Source: an uncultured Flavobacteriales bacterium (lineage in GTDB: Bacteria > Bacteroidota > Bacteroidia > Flavobacteriales_F > PHOS-HE28). From it: a DNA stretch of 64,000 bases. A model generated the notes under the pieces. That model worked only from the letters and a program-made list of their open reading frames with translations, was not told the origin of the DNA and did not search any database. The stretch covers positions 19,456 to 83,455 of the forward strand of contig CALMPI010000003.1 of NCBI GenBank assembly GCA_937872175.1. The letters are read 5' to 3'. Below, one piece after another: positions 49,995 to 61,423 of this stretch. The translations under genes were made by a program, and so were the position numbers. Position 1 is the stretch's first letter. Every line of letters starts with the position of its first letter.

Positions 49995-51115
49995 ACGACC
50001 TTCTCAAGCGTAGGCTCACCATCGTGCTCGGCCTCCTCCTTATCGTGGGGGGCGTGGGCACGTGCAACAAGTTGAAGGAGAGCCGGACGTCGCCGCCACG
50101 CACCGAGCCGCCCGGACAGACCCGCGCCGTGCGCACCCTCACTGCGGAGAACGGTCCGGTGCGGCTCAGCATTCCCATCACCGGTCGCCTGCGCGCCATG
50201 GACCGCATGCTCATCACCGCAGAGGTCGGCGGCACGCTCCAGCGCACCGGCAAGGCCTTCCGCGAAGGCATGACCTTCAACCGGGGCGAGGTGCTCTTCC
50301 GCATCGATGATGGGGAGGTGCGCGCCCAGATCAACGCGCAGCAGAGCGCCTTCCTGCGCACGCTGGTGCAGCTGGTGCCCGACCTCCGCATCGACCTGCC
50401 CGGGCAGGCCGTCAAGTGGGATGCCTACCTGAAGAGCGTTCCGGTGGATGGCGCGCTGCCCGAGCTCCCCAAGTTGGAGAGCGAGCAGGAGCGCAACTAC
50501 CTGGCCGGTCGTGGCGTGCTCGATCAGTATTACGGCATCCGAGCGTTGTACGAGCGCCTCGGCAAGTATGTCATCCCCGCCGCCTTCGATGGGGTTGTGG
50601 CTGCGGCCGGTGTGGAACCCGGCACCATTGTTACTCCCGGCACCCGGCTGGGCGAGTTCATCGCCCCCAACTCGCTCGAACTGGAGACCGCCATCGGTGC
50701 AGGAGAACTGTCCCTGGTGAAGGTGGGTGATACCCTCCGGCTCACCAGCACCGAAGGCCCGGGCAGCTGGACCGGACGCATCCTGCGTCTCGGCGAGAGC
50801 ATTGATGTCCCCACCCAGACCGTGAAGCTCTTCGTGCAGGTGGAGGGCAAGGGGCTGCGCGATGGCCAGTACCTCAGCGGACGCATCGAGGCGGGCTCCT
50901 TGAACGAGGCGGTGAGCGTGCCGCGCAGCGCACTCCTTGAGGATGGCGCGCTGTACACCGTGAAGGACAGTGTCCTCGCGAAGCAGCCGGTCTCCATTCT
51001 GCATCAAGGCGTGGAGCAGGCCGTGGTACAGGGCCTGAGCGATGGACAGGTGGTGGTGACCGACCGCCTCAGCGGGGCCTTTGAGGGCATGCGGGTAGCA
51101 CCGGTGAAGCCATGA
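49991..51115 (+). CDS. RND efflux periplasmic adaptor (membrane fusion protein)
   Basis: 374 aa. An N-terminal hydrophobic segment (about 9-24) ends near GTCNKL, an imperfect lipoprotein site. The lipoyl/barrel-sandwich halves flank a short alpha-hairpin: LITAEVGGTLQRTGKAFREGMTFNRGEVLFRID (about 72-104) and VIPAAFDGVVAAAGVEPGTIVTPGTRLGEFI (about 194-224). A beta-barrel and membrane-proximal domain follow (VSVPRSALLEDGALYTV). It bridges the RND pump and TolC in the periplasm. The start overlaps the TetR stop and its stop overlaps the permease start. Confidence 0.9.
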   Translation: MNDLLKRRLTIVLGLLLIVGGVGTCNKLKESRTSPPRTEPPGQTRAVRTLTAENGPVRLSIPITGRLRAMDRMLITAEVGGTLQRTGKAFREGMTFNRGEVLFRIDDGEVRAQINAQQSAFLRTLVQLVPDLRIDLPGQAVKWDAYLKSVPVDGALPELPKLESEQERNYLAGRGVLDQYYGIRALYERLGKYVIPAAFDGVVAAAGVEPGTIVTPGTRLGEFIAPNSLELETAIGAGELSLVKVGDTLRLTSTEGPGSWTGRILRLGESIDVPTQTVKLFVQVEGKGLRDGQYLSGRIEAGSLNEAVSVPRSALLEDGALYTVKDSVLAKQPVSILHQGVEQAVVQGLSDGQVVVTDRLSGAFEGMRVAPVKP

Positions 51116-54100
51116 AGGGACTCACCGCCTACTTCATCAGGTACAGCGTGGCGGTGGACACCGTCATGGTGCTCATCTTCATCTTCGGCTTCTTCGGCCT
51201 GAAGAGCACGCGCAGTTCGCTCTTCCCCGAGGTGGAGAGCCGCACCATCCAGGTGCAGATCCTCTATCCCGGAGCCGCTCCCGAAGAGGTGGAGGAGGGC
51301 GTGGTGCTGCGCATCGAGGACGACCTCAAGGGTGTCACCGGTGTCGAGCGCATCAGCAGCATCAGCCAGGAGAACGGGGGTGTGATCACCGTGGAAGTGA
51401 TCAAGGGCTACGATGTCGACGTGGTGCTGCAGGATGTGAAGAACGCGGTGGAGCGCATCCCCACGCTGCCCGACGGCATGGAGCCGATACGGACCTTCAA
51501 GCTGGAGAACATCCGCCCTGCGGTCACCTTCGCGCTCAGCGGCGATGGTGTGGACCTCAAGGCGCTGAAGCTGATCGCCCGCCGCGTGGAGCAGGACCTC
51601 CGGTCCATCGGGGGCATCAGCAAGGTGGAGGTCACCGGCTACCCGGATGAGGAGGTGGAGGTGGCCTTCCGTGAGGCCGATCTGCGGGCCAACGAGCTCA
51701 GCTTCGCCCAGGCGGCGGCCGCCGTGCGGGGCGCCAACCTCGACCTCACCGGTGGCAAGATCAAGACCAGCGACGAGGAGCTGTTGATCCGGGTGCGTGA
51801 CAAGCGCCAGGATGCCGAGGGCCTGCGCAACGTGGTGCTCCGCGCCGGCAGTGATGGCCGCGTACTGCGCCTGAGGGACGTGGCCGATGTGCGCGACACC
51901 TGGGCGGAGGACCCGGCGCGCAACTTCGTGAACGGCAGCCCGGCCGTGGTGGTGAACGTGAGCAGCACGGTGAGCGAGGACATCCTGTTCATCGCGGAGA
52001 GCACCATGAAGTACATGGAGAGCTTTAATGAGCGTGGAGGACCGGTCCGGGCCACACTGATCAATGATGCGACCACCGTGCTGCGCCAGCGCATCGCCAT
52101 GCTGCTGGAGAACGGCATCCAGGGCTTCTTTCTGGTGGTCATCGTGCTCGCGCTCTTCCTCAACTGGCGACTGGCCTTCTGGGTGGCCCTGAGCATCCCG
52201 GTGGCGTTCGCCGGCATGTTCATCCTCGCGCCCGGCTTCATCACCATCAATGTCATGAGCCTCTTCGGGATGATCCTCGTCGTGGGCATCCTGGTGGACG
52301 ATGGCATCGTGATCACCGAGAGCATCTATCAGGAGTACGAGCGCGGGCTCCCGCCGATCAAGGCCGCGTTCGAGGGCATCAACAAGGTGTTGCCGGCGGT
52401 GATCAGCTCCGTCTTGACCACGATCGCGGCCTTCAGCACCTTCTTCTTCATCGAGGGGCGCCTGGGCGACTTCGCCCCGGCGCTGGCCTTCGTGGTCATC
52501 GCCACGCTCCTGTTCTCCCTCGTTGAAGCGGCCTTCATCCTGCCCGCGCATGTCGCCCACTCCAAAGGCCTGAGCCGCGGCACCAGGAACAGGTTGGAGG
52601 CTTACATGGACGACGTGATGACCAGGCTCCGCGATGTACGCTATGGTCGCTTCTACGACCGGTTCATGCGCCACCGCGTATTGACCCTCGGGATCGCCTT
52701 CTTCCTGCTGGCCATCACCATCGGTTCCGTGGGCGCCGGCATCATCCGGACCACCTTCTTTCCGGTGATCGAACGCGACGATGTGGCGGTCGATCTGGAG
52801 ATGGTGACCGGGACGCGGGAGAACATCGTCTTCGCCGAGCTTCAACGGATCGAGCAGCTGGCGTGGGCCATCAATGACGAACTCCGCGCGGCGCGGGAGG
52901 ACAGCCTGGACGTGATCCTCAAGGTGCAGACCATCCTTGGGCCCCGGGCCGAGCAGGGCAAGCTCAACATCATCCTGCTTGATGGCGAGAAACGCGGCTT
53001 CCGCGCCGAGGAGATCACCAACCGGTTGCGTGAACGGGCCGGCCTCATGCCCGGTGTGCAGAACCTCACCTTCGGCCTGGCCACCCCGTTCGGCAAGCCC
53101 GTATCGGTCTCGCTGCGCAGCAACGACCTCGCCGAGCTCAACGCCGCGAAGGCCGAGCTGCGGGGCGAACTGCAGAAGCTGCCCATGCTGCGCGATGTGG
53201 TGGACAGCGACCGCCCCGGCAACCGCGAGGTGGTCCTGAAGCTGAAGGACAAGGCCCAACTGCTCGGTCTGACGCTGCAGGATGTGGCGGCACAGGTCCG
53301 TCAGGGCTTTTTCGGATTGGAGACCCAGCGTGTGCAGCGCGGCGAGGACGAGGTGAAGATCTGGGTGCGCTATGCCGAGGAGGGCCGCGCGTCGCTCCGC
53401 GACCTGGAGGACATGCGCATCCGCACGGCCGACGGCCGGCAGTTCCCCTTGAACGAGCTGGTGAGCTACCACATCGAACGGGGCATCCGAGCGATCAACC
53501 ACCTGGACGGCAAGCGCGAAGTGCGCGTGGAGGCCGACCTGTCCAGCAGCGCGCAGAGCGCCACGGAGGCACAGGGCGTCGTGTCGACCGAGATCATGAC
53601 CCATTTGCTGGCGAAGTACCCGGGCCTCAGCTACAGCTTCGAGGGTCAGGGCGAGCAGAGCCGGAAGGTGGGCACCAGTGCGCTGCGGGTGCTGCCGATC
53701 ACGCTGATCATCATGTTCGCCCTGATCGTGCTCACGCTCCGCAGCTTCTGGCAGATGGTGACGGTGCTGCTCTGCCTGCCGCTCGGTTTCATCGGCATCG
53801 CCTGGGGCCATTGGATCCATGGCGTGCAGATCAGCCTCTTCAGCTTCTTCGGCATGATCGCGCTCATCGGGGTGATGGTGAACGACTCGCTGGTGCTGAT
53901 CAGCACCTTCAATGCCAACCTGAAGACGGGCTTGGAGTTCAAGCAGGCACTGCGCACCGCGGCCCTCTCTCGTCTTCGCCCCATCCTGCTCACCTCCCTC
54001 ACCACCGTGGTGGGCCTGTTGCCGATCACGCTCAACAAGAGCTTCCAGGCGCAGTTCCTCATCCCCATGGCCATCACCGTCGCCTATGGGTTGGCCATCG

Positions 54101-54264
54101 CCACCTTCGTCACGCTCATCATCCTGCCCATCCTGCTGGCCGCTCTGAATGAAGGCCGCCGCTTGCTGGGCTGGGCCTGGAACGCCGAAATGCCCGACGC
54201 GGGATCCGTCGAACCCGCTGTGAAAGAACTGCCCTATGAGGACCTGGAGGAACATCGCGACTAG
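51112..54264 (+). CDS. RND-family efflux permease (AcrB-like)
   Basis: 1050 aa, the standard size. Twelve membrane helices and two large periplasmic loops follow the AcrB/MdtB plan. Helix 1 begins FIRYSVAVDTVMVLIFIFGFF. The proton-relay acidic pair lies in helix 4 (GMILVVGILVDDGIVITESIYQEY, about 383-406). The second half repeats the fold (FGMIALIGVMVNDSLVLISTFN). The porter domain motifs resemble multidrug rather than heavy-metal pumps. It exports hydrophobic compounds using the proton gradient. It overlaps the adaptor by 4 nt and tolC by 29 nt. Confidence 0.95.
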   Translation: MKGLTAYFIRYSVAVDTVMVLIFIFGFFGLKSTRSSLFPEVESRTIQVQILYPGAAPEEVEEGVVLRIEDDLKGVTGVERISSISQENGGVITVEVIKGYDVDVVLQDVKNAVERIPTLPDGMEPIRTFKLENIRPAVTFALSGDGVDLKALKLIARRVEQDLRSIGGISKVEVTGYPDEEVEVAFREADLRANELSFAQAAAAVRGANLDLTGGKIKTSDEELLIRVRDKRQDAEGLRNVVLRAGSDGRVLRLRDVADVRDTWAEDPARNFVNGSPAVVVNVSSTVSEDILFIAESTMKYMESFNERGGPVRATLINDATTVLRQRIAMLLENGIQGFFLVVIVLALFLNWRLAFWVALSIPVAFAGMFILAPGFITINVMSLFGMILVVGILVDDGIVITESIYQEYERGLPPIKAAFEGINKVLPAVISSVLTTIAAFSTFFFIEGRLGDFAPALAFVVIATLLFSLVEAAFILPAHVAHSKGLSRGTRNRLEAYMDDVMTRLRDVRYGRFYDRFMRHRVLTLGIAFFLLAITIGSVGAGIIRTTFFPVIERDDVAVDLEMVTGTRENIVFAELQRIEQLAWAINDELRAAREDSLDVILKVQTILGPRAEQGKLNIILLDGEKRGFRAEEITNRLRERAGLMPGVQNLTFGLATPFGKPVSVSLRSNDLAELNAAKAELRGELQKLPMLRDVVDSDRPGNREVVLKLKDKAQLLGLTLQDVAAQVRQGFFGLETQRVQRGEDEVKIWVRYAEEGRASLRDLEDMRIRTADGRQFPLNELVSYHIERGIRAINHLDGKREVRVEADLSSSAQSATEAQGVVSTEIMTHLLAKYPGLSYSFEGQGEQSRKVGTSALRVLPITLIIMFALIVLTLRSFWQMVTVLLCLPLGFIGIAWGHWIHGVQISLFSFFGMIALIGVMVNDSLVLISTFNANLKTGLEFKQALRTAALSRLRPILLTSLTTVVGLLPITLNKSFQAQFLIPMAITVAYGLAIATFVTLIILPILLAALNEGRRLLGWAWNAEMPDAGSVEPAVKELPYEDLEEHRD

Positions 54265-55564
54265 TCTGGCCCTTGGTGCCTGCGGGGTGGCAGCGGCCCA
54301 GGATACGCTGAGCCTGGATCAGGCCATCAGGCTGGCCCTGGCGAATGAGCATGGCATACGCATCGCACGGAATGAGGCCGCTGTCGCCCAAGCTCAGGCC
54401 ACGGCCGGCAACGCGGGCCTGTTGCCACGCCTCGATGCCACCGGGCGCGGCACCTACAGCAATCAGGACACCAAGCTGGATTTCGCGGAGGGCATCGCGG
54501 ATGTGGAGCGGAACGGCGTGGTGAACACGGCCTTCAGCGGTCAGGTGGGGCTTGCCTACACGCTCTTCAACGGCATGGGCAACTTCGCCACGCTCGAGCG
54601 CAACCGCCTGGCCGCTGACATCGCCGACCTGCGCACGCGCGCGCAAGTGGAGGGCACGCTCAGCCAGGTGATCGCCCTGTACTACGCGCTGGCGGCACTG
54701 GACCAGGATGTGGCCATCACCCAACGGATCCTCGACATCTCCAACGACCGCTACGCCCGACAGGAGGGCAGGGCGCTGCTCGGTGGTGCCGGTCGCCTCG
54801 ACGTGCTCAACGCCGCGGTGGACCTCCAGGCCGACAGCACCAGCCACCTGCTCGCGCTCCAGCGCCGCGAGCGCACCGCGCGGGACCTCAACGTGCTGCT
54901 CGGACGCGCACCGGCGGAACCGGTCGTGGTGCAGCGTAGGGTCGATCATGCCCAAGGTCTGTCGGAGGAAAAGCTGGTCCAGGACGCGCTTGCAGGTAAC
55001 GTGCAATTGGCGAGCGCCACGGCACAGGTGCGCGCGGCCGAGGTGGATGAACGGATCGCCTCGTCCTTCCGTTGGCCGAGACTCGACCTCAATGCGAACT
55101 ACGGGATCAGTGACCAGAAGAACGGCGTGGGACTGGTTTTGGGCACCTATACCCAGGGGTTGAACGGAGGCCTCACCCTCAGCGTGCCGTTGTTCGATGG
55201 TGGACGGATCAGTACACAGGTGGAACAGGCGAGGTTGCGGGCCGAGAGCGCGCAGCTGGCCGAGGAACAGGCACGGATCCAGGTGGAACGCGATGTGCGC
55301 AACGCATACACCACCTGGAGTGCTCAGCGTGAAGTGCTCCGGATCCAGAAGGACGCAGTGCGCACGGCCACGCTCAACTTCGAGCGCACCCGGGAGCTTT
55401 TCCAAAGCGGCCAGCTCACCGGCCTCCAGTTCCGTCAGGCCCAGCTCGACATGGCCAATGCCGAGCGCCAGGCCGTGGTGGCCGGCTTCGACACGAAGGT
55501 CGCCGAGCTGACCCTGTTGCTCGCAAGCGGTGGTCTGTTGCCTGCGCTCGGCGTGCGACCGTAA
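54236..55564 (+). CDS. TolC-family outer-membrane efflux protein
   Basis: 442 aa. A signal peptide (about 1-21, ends GVAAA) is followed by two long helical repeats of the OEP family with the usual LSLDQAIRLALANEHGI start, the TYSNQDTKLDFA and LTLSVPLFDGGRISTQVEQARL segments at strand ends, and heptad-rich helices. It forms the trimeric outer-membrane exit duct for the pump encoded upstream. It begins inside the permease gene (29-nt overlap), which shows tight coupling. Confidence 0.93.
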   Translation: MRTWRNIATSLALGACGVAAAQDTLSLDQAIRLALANEHGIRIARNEAAVAQAQATAGNAGLLPRLDATGRGTYSNQDTKLDFAEGIADVERNGVVNTAFSGQVGLAYTLFNGMGNFATLERNRLAADIADLRTRAQVEGTLSQVIALYYALAALDQDVAITQRILDISNDRYARQEGRALLGGAGRLDVLNAAVDLQADSTSHLLALQRRERTARDLNVLLGRAPAEPVVVQRRVDHAQGLSEEKLVQDALAGNVQLASATAQVRAAEVDERIASSFRWPRLDLNANYGISDQKNGVGLVLGTYTQGLNGGLTLSVPLFDGGRISTQVEQARLRAESAQLAEEQARIQVERDVRNAYTTWSAQREVLRIQKDAVRTATLNFERTRELFQSGQLTGLQFRQAQLDMANAERQAVVAGFDTKVAELTLLLASGGLLPALGVRP

Positions 55565-55585
55565 GCCGACTTTCGTTCAGCCTCG

Positions 55586-57454
55586 TTACTGCTTCACCAC
55601 GCGGAAGGTGTTCGTCGCGTCAGCCGACTCGATGCGCACCAGGTATGGCCCACAAGGCAGGGTGCTCACATCCAGCACCAACACTACGCCGCTGCTCCGA
55701 TGTGTATGGAGCGTGCGACCGGTGGAGTCAATGAGGCGGATGATCGAATTGTCACCGAGCCCCGAGACACGGAGCAGGCCTTCGGTCGGGTTGGGCATCA
55801 GGAGCACGCCGGAGACATTGGCGTTGTGGGCAAGGCCCAGGGTGGTCACAAGGAATGTCGTGGAGGTCGCCGTACCCGTGCATCCCGTGGAACCTGTGTA
55901 GGTGACGCTGTAATTGCCGTTCGCGCTGATCGAGACGCTCCCTCCCGAGGCACCGGGGATCGGCGACCCATCAAGGAACCACTCGATGTCACCCCCAAAG
56001 GCCGGCGTGGCGATCAGGGAATCGCCGGATTGCGTGATGGTGGGTGTGGGCACACTGTCCGGAACGGCGGTGAAGGCACCCAGGAAGAAGCCGCGGTCCG
56101 CAACGACTGGTGTGCAGCTCAGTTCCCAGTTCGACAGGGTGTTCAGGAAGCCGGTGATGAGGTACTCCCCACCACCGGTGGAGGCCAATGCCTGCCCCCA
56201 GCTCTGCACCGGACCGGGCGGGGTGCCGGGTGTACCGCTCGCATAGCCCGTGACGAAGGTGCCGTCGGGGGCCACCTCGGTGATGAAGCCCCTGCCGGTG
56301 TTCCCAGGTGCAAGGGTGATGTTCCCGAAGGTGATGTTCGTGGTGAACTGCCCGCAGGCCAGCAGTCCACTGTCATCGTCCTTCCACGTGAGGCCGAAGG
56401 CATACGCGCTGTTCGAGGTATTGGGCAGGGCACGCATCCAAAGCGGGGTGCCGTTCGCGTCCATCTTCACGATGGCGTCCAGGCCGTTGCCCAAGGTGCT
56501 GGTGATCTGGTCCGGTCCGAAGACGATCGGGGTGTTCGCGTTCAAAGTGACGGATGCGTAGACATGGTCCAGGCCGTCACGGATCAGGGGGATGTCATAT
56601 TGGAAACGATCGCGGAAGCTGCCGTGCGAGGTGAACCAATGGAGCGTGTCGAGCTCAGGGCTCAGTCGCAGAAAGAAGTAGCGGTTCAAGGCCGCTGCAT
56701 TGGGGTCGCCCGGCAGGCTCGGGTTCGAGCCGAAGGCCAGTTCCCCCCGGTGCTCGCCGGCCACCACCACATCGCCATTGCTCAGGCGTACCGCGCTTTT
56801 GAACCACAGGTTCTGGAAAGCGGTCTGCGGCACGTAGCTGCTTGCGGAGAACGTGCCGATCGGAGCGCCCGACGTGTCGATGCACGCCATGGACAGGTTG
56901 CTGCTCTGGAAGTACAGCCTGCCGGCCGCCTGATGCAGAAGCGTCGTGCGGCCAAATCCCCCGGTCAGCGGCATTCCGGTGTCGTGGTGCCAGATCAGGT
57001 CCCCGTTGGGTGCGAACTTCAGCAGGTGGTTCCGGTTCACGGTCACGCTCAGGACCGTGTCCGCCAGGATGATGTCGCTCACGAGCGTGCGGCCCAGCAG
57101 GTAGATGCTGCCCGCCTCATCGCACTCGATCGAGAATGGCTGGAAGAACGGGCCCACGGGGCGGATCCATTGAAGGATGCCATCGGCGTCGAACTTATGG
57201 ATGAAGGTGTTCAGGCTTCCGCCTCCGCCCAAGGGCTGCACCGTATCCCCCTGGCATTGCTGGGCGGTGTTCGCATCGTTGAAGAGGTACAGGTTGCCCG
57301 AGGGCTCCCTGGTGATGTCCATGGCCCCCAGAAAGGAGTTGCTGATGCCTGCGGCACCACCCGTGGTGGACCATTGGAAGCCTTGTGCCTGGATCGTACC
57401 GGTATGGAACAGGAGTGCGAGGGCGGCGATCGCTGCCGTGTGAACGTGGCGCAT
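55586..57454 (-). CDS. large exported protein with T9SS type A sorting domain
   Basis: 622 aa from ATG 57454. A signal peptide (about 1-23, ends TIQA) leads into a propeller-like region of repeated SBBP-type segments (HKFDADGILQWIRPVG, LLKFAPNGDLIWHHDTG, VKMDANGTPLWMRALP, ITEVAPDGTFVTGYASG), each with a D/N-G turn followed by a Trp. A PKD/Ig-like module (about 475-535) follows, then a T9SS type A domain (LLMPNPTEGLLRVSGLGDN, YLVRIESADATN). It is predicted to be surface-attached or secreted; the ligand is unknown. Confidence 0.87.
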   Translation of the reverse strand: MRHVHTAAIAALALLFHTGTIQAQGFQWSTTGGAAGISNSFLGAMDITREPSGNLYLFNDANTAQQCQGDTVQPLGGGGSLNTFIHKFDADGILQWIRPVGPFFQPFSIECDEAGSIYLLGRTLVSDIILADTVLSVTVNRNHLLKFAPNGDLIWHHDTGMPLTGGFGRTTLLHQAAGRLYFQSSNLSMACIDTSGAPIGTFSASSYVPQTAFQNLWFKSAVRLSNGDVVVAGEHRGELAFGSNPSLPGDPNAAALNRYFFLRLSPELDTLHWFTSHGSFRDRFQYDIPLIRDGLDHVYASVTLNANTPIVFGPDQITSTLGNGLDAIVKMDANGTPLWMRALPNTSNSAYAFGLTWKDDDSGLLACGQFTTNITFGNITLAPGNTGRGFITEVAPDGTFVTGYASGTPGTPPGPVQSWGQALASTGGGEYLITGFLNTLSNWELSCTPVVADRGFFLGAFTAVPDSVPTPTITQSGDSLIATPAFGGDIEWFLDGSPIPGASGGSVSISANGNYSVTYTGSTGCTGTATSTTFLVTTLGLAHNANVSGVLLMPNPTEGLLRVSGLGDNSIIRLIDSTGRTLHTHRSSGVVLVLDVSTLPCGPYLVRIESADATNTFRVVKQ

Positions 57455-57629
57455 GGGTTTCTTCTTGCTGGGGACGAAGCAAGACCACCGGTGCGATGGG
57501 CACAATAGAACCTTTGTTAGGGGGCGGGTTCCTCGGAAAGCCACATGGCCGAGCTGACCCGGTCGCGCGCGAGCAGTGGGTTGATGCCGGCGTTGGGGGT
57601 GCAGCCAGGTGCGGCCCCTCAGGCGGGAA

Positions 57630-58769
57630 TTACCGGTACTTGAACCACGCTGCCATGAAGGGGTTGTACGGCGCATAGATGGGCTTGCCGGCATCCTCCG
57701 TGTAACCCGTCACGTAGATCAGCTCGCGGTCCACCAAGGCTTGGATCGCATGCACCAGGGCGGCGGAGGAAGGCAGGTCGTGCTTCTTGATGAACGCTCC
57801 GGCGGTGGGGGTATCCACTTCACCCTCTCGGGAGATCGCGGCGAACAGGTCCCACTGGTTCTTCGTGAGCGCGCTGCGCAGGGTGGCCATGATGGCGTCC
57901 TGTTCGCGTACGATGGAAAGGAGGACCTGCACGACGGTGTCGCGCTCCAATGGACGGGCATCGCCGAAGAGCCGGTTGAACAGCACCTGGACGTAGTAGG
58001 TGTGACCCCGGCAGAGGTCGTAACAGAACAGGGCGTCCTCCAGCTTCAAGGTCCGCTTGTGGTGCTTCATCACCGCCACGGCGAACGCGGCATAAGTGGC
58101 GCGGTCGATGCGTTTCAGTTCCACCTGGTCCGCGCTGCCGAAGAACGGGTTCTTCGCATCGTTGAAGAGGTCGAGCAGCAGGTGCCGCTGGCTGCCGGAG
58201 AAGATGCAGCGGACCTTCGGGCTGCGCTGGAGCTCGGTGCGCAGCACGGCGTCCATGCGCACATCAGTGAACGTGGCCACCTGCTGGAATTCGTCGATGG
58301 CCAGGAAGATGGTGCGGCCCTGTTCGTTCAGGATGCGGAAGATCTCGCGTGTGGTGGCCTCATCCTGCCGGGCGCTTCCCCGCTCCAGGGCGATGCTGGG
58401 CTTGCCGGAGAGCTCGTCGATGCTCACCACGGGACGCAGCGCGGAGAACCAGGCCATCACGTTCTTCAGGAAGAGCTTCGGCGAAGGGTTCAGCGCCTCA
58501 TGCACCGCATTGAGCAGGATGGTGTTGAACTCATGGGCGTCGCGGGCCGCATACACGTCCGTGAACACCGTGCGCACGCCCCGCGTCCGGGCCAGCCCGT
58601 TGAACACATGGTGGATCAGCCCGGTCTTGCCGTAGCGGCGAGGGCTGTAGAGCATCACGTGCCGCCCGTTGCGCAACGCCGAGGTGATGGTGGCCGTCTC
58701 CGCCTCCCGGTCGCAGAACAACTGCGGGGAGACGTACGCGTTCACCGCGAAGGGGTTGTCGATGACCAT
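57630..58769 (-). CDS. AAA-like ATPase of the archaeal-type ATPase_2 family
   Basis: 379 aa, cytoplasmic. It has a Walker A-like loop YSPRRYGKT (residues 41-49), a Walker B IFLAIDEFQQV (about 161-171) and sensor 1 RCIFSGSQRHLL. A C-terminal winged helix (about 295-375, ALTKNQWDLFAAISREGE, LVDRELIYVTG) follows. This fits the ATPase_2/STAND-like 'AAA-ATPase with wHTH' proteins common as stand-alone accessory genes in Bacteroidota and archaea, often with unknown targets. The spacer upstream is AT-rich with several small dyads, unlike the rest of the window. Confidence 0.87.
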   Translation of the reverse strand: MVIDNPFAVNAYVSPQLFCDREAETATITSALRNGRHVMLYSPRRYGKTGLIHHVFNGLARTRGVRTVFTDVYAARDAHEFNTILLNAVHEALNPSPKLFLKNVMAWFSALRPVVSIDELSGKPSIALERGSARQDEATTREIFRILNEQGRTIFLAIDEFQQVATFTDVRMDAVLRTELQRSPKVRCIFSGSQRHLLLDLFNDAKNPFFGSADQVELKRIDRATYAAFAVAVMKHHKRTLKLEDALFCYDLCRGHTYYVQVLFNRLFGDARPLERDTVVQVLLSIVREQDAIMATLRSALTKNQWDLFAAISREGEVDTPTAGAFIKKHDLPSSAALVHAIQALVDRELIYVTGYTEDAGKPIYAPYNPFMAAWFKYR

Positions 58770-58773
58770 GCCG

Positions 58774-58781
58774 CGAAGTTA
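58774..58781 (-). promoter_or_regulatory. predicted promoter of the AAA ATPase gene
   Basis: On the - strand TAACTTCG (one base off TAnnTTTG) ends 4 nt before ATG 58769. TTTAGTTG 21 nt upstream (58803-58810) suits the -33 TTTG-type element. The dyad AAACATGTT between them could be an operator. Confidence 0.5.
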
Positions 58782-58906
58782 ATACCTTCGACTAAACATG
58801 TTCAACTAAATAAAGATTAGTAATCTGATCTGTGGGATCGTTCCGCCTGGGTGCAAGTCGGCCGGGAGTCGCCTGGGGCACCGGCCCAGCGCCGCTCGGG
58901 CAGGGG

Positions 58907-60715
<1,809 letters not shown>

Positions 60716-60798
60716 GGTGTCGATCGGATGATCAGAGGATCAGACGATGAGTTGATCGAAAGGCCTCTGTGGGGTAGTACGTCAGGTTCGGGTTAAAG

Positions 60799-60814
60799 TT
60801 ATGCACGCATAACA
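60799..60814. promoter_or_regulatory. candidate promoter/operator of the acyl-CoA dehydrogenase gene
   Basis: GTTATGC-AC-GCATAAC is a perfect 7-bp inverted repeat. On the - strand it overlaps TAACTTTA, a near -7 match, with TTGG about 18 nt upstream as a -33 element; the leader would be about 80 nt. The dyad lies between the two promoter elements, the usual place for a repressor. Confidence 0.4.
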
Positions 60815-60945
60815 AATTTCCAACCGGGGTGGTTCGGGAGGGGGAAGAAGGAGGCGAATGGCGAATGGTCATTGGTGACTTGTGCCGCGCGACCTTGACG
60901 CCTTGATACGTGATACTTGTCACTTGAGTCTTGTTCCGGGCGTGC

Positions 60946-61049
60946 CCCCGCCTTCGCCCGCCTTCGCCGCCCGTTCCGGTGAGCAGGGTTCTTCATATTG
61001 TCCGGGTATTGCCCGCCGTAGCCCGACCGTAGGGAGGGCGAAGGCGGGG
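60946..61049. repeat. 14-bp inverted repeat enclosing 76 bp in a gene-free stretch
   Basis: CCCCGCCTTCGCCC (60946-60959) and GGGCGAAGGCGGGG (61036-61049) are perfect mirror copies. The enclosed sequence has no ORF. The layout recalls a small non-autonomous element or a long terminator, but no flanking target duplication was recognised. The rest of 60716-61195 holds nothing else that I can support. Confidence 0.5.
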
Positions 61050-61195
61050 TCGGGTGCTCCGCTTTAGCCGGACTTGTCAGGGCCAGCGGCTGTGGTACTG
61101 CGGTGGCTTCCTTTGGTCGCCTCCTCCTCGCTCACATCCGCAAGGCCCTTCCGGCGCCGGGCTGCCGCTGCGCCCCCTCACGCGGAACTCACCCT

Positions 61196-61417
61196 GCGAC
61201 CCTTTCAGGGTCGTGGTGGCATTGGGCATTTCGAGCTAATGTCTGCGCCCCCTCCGGGGTCGGCCGGTGGCCGTGCTCCGTCTCCGTTCACGCGCTCCAG
61301 ACCTTCAGACCTATTCGGATCTGTACCGGCACGTCGTCGTTCCTGACCCCGAAGGGGTCGCAGCCATTAGCATTTGGCCCACCAAGGAGGCATTCGACCC
61401 TGAAGGGGTCGCAGGGG
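61196..61417. repeat. four REP-like GACCCnnnnGGGTC hairpins at about 50-bp multiples
   Basis: Copies at about 61196-61215 (CGACCCTTTCAGGGTCG), 61246-61265 (weaker, CCCCCTCCGGGG), 61345-61361 (GACCCCGAAGGGGTC) and 61395-61412 (CGACCCTGAAGGGGTCG). Starts differ by about 50, 99 and 50 bp. Copies 3 and 4 share the downstream GCAG. They resemble REP-type palindromes common in Bacteroidota intergenic DNA; no RAYT transposase gene is in the window. Confidence 0.65.
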
Positions 61418-61423
61418 TGTTTA

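Noticed and set aside
51004..54255. 1083-codon reverse-strand frame opposite the RND permease
   Set aside because: Antisense shadow of a strongly conserved AcrB-type gene; its composition (His, Gln, Asp rich) is typical of reversed GC-rich codons.
61196..61417. CRISPR interpretation of the GACCC hairpins
   Set aside because: Repeat sequences differ from copy to copy, the intervals are irregular multiples and no cas gene is present; REP-type hairpins explain them better.
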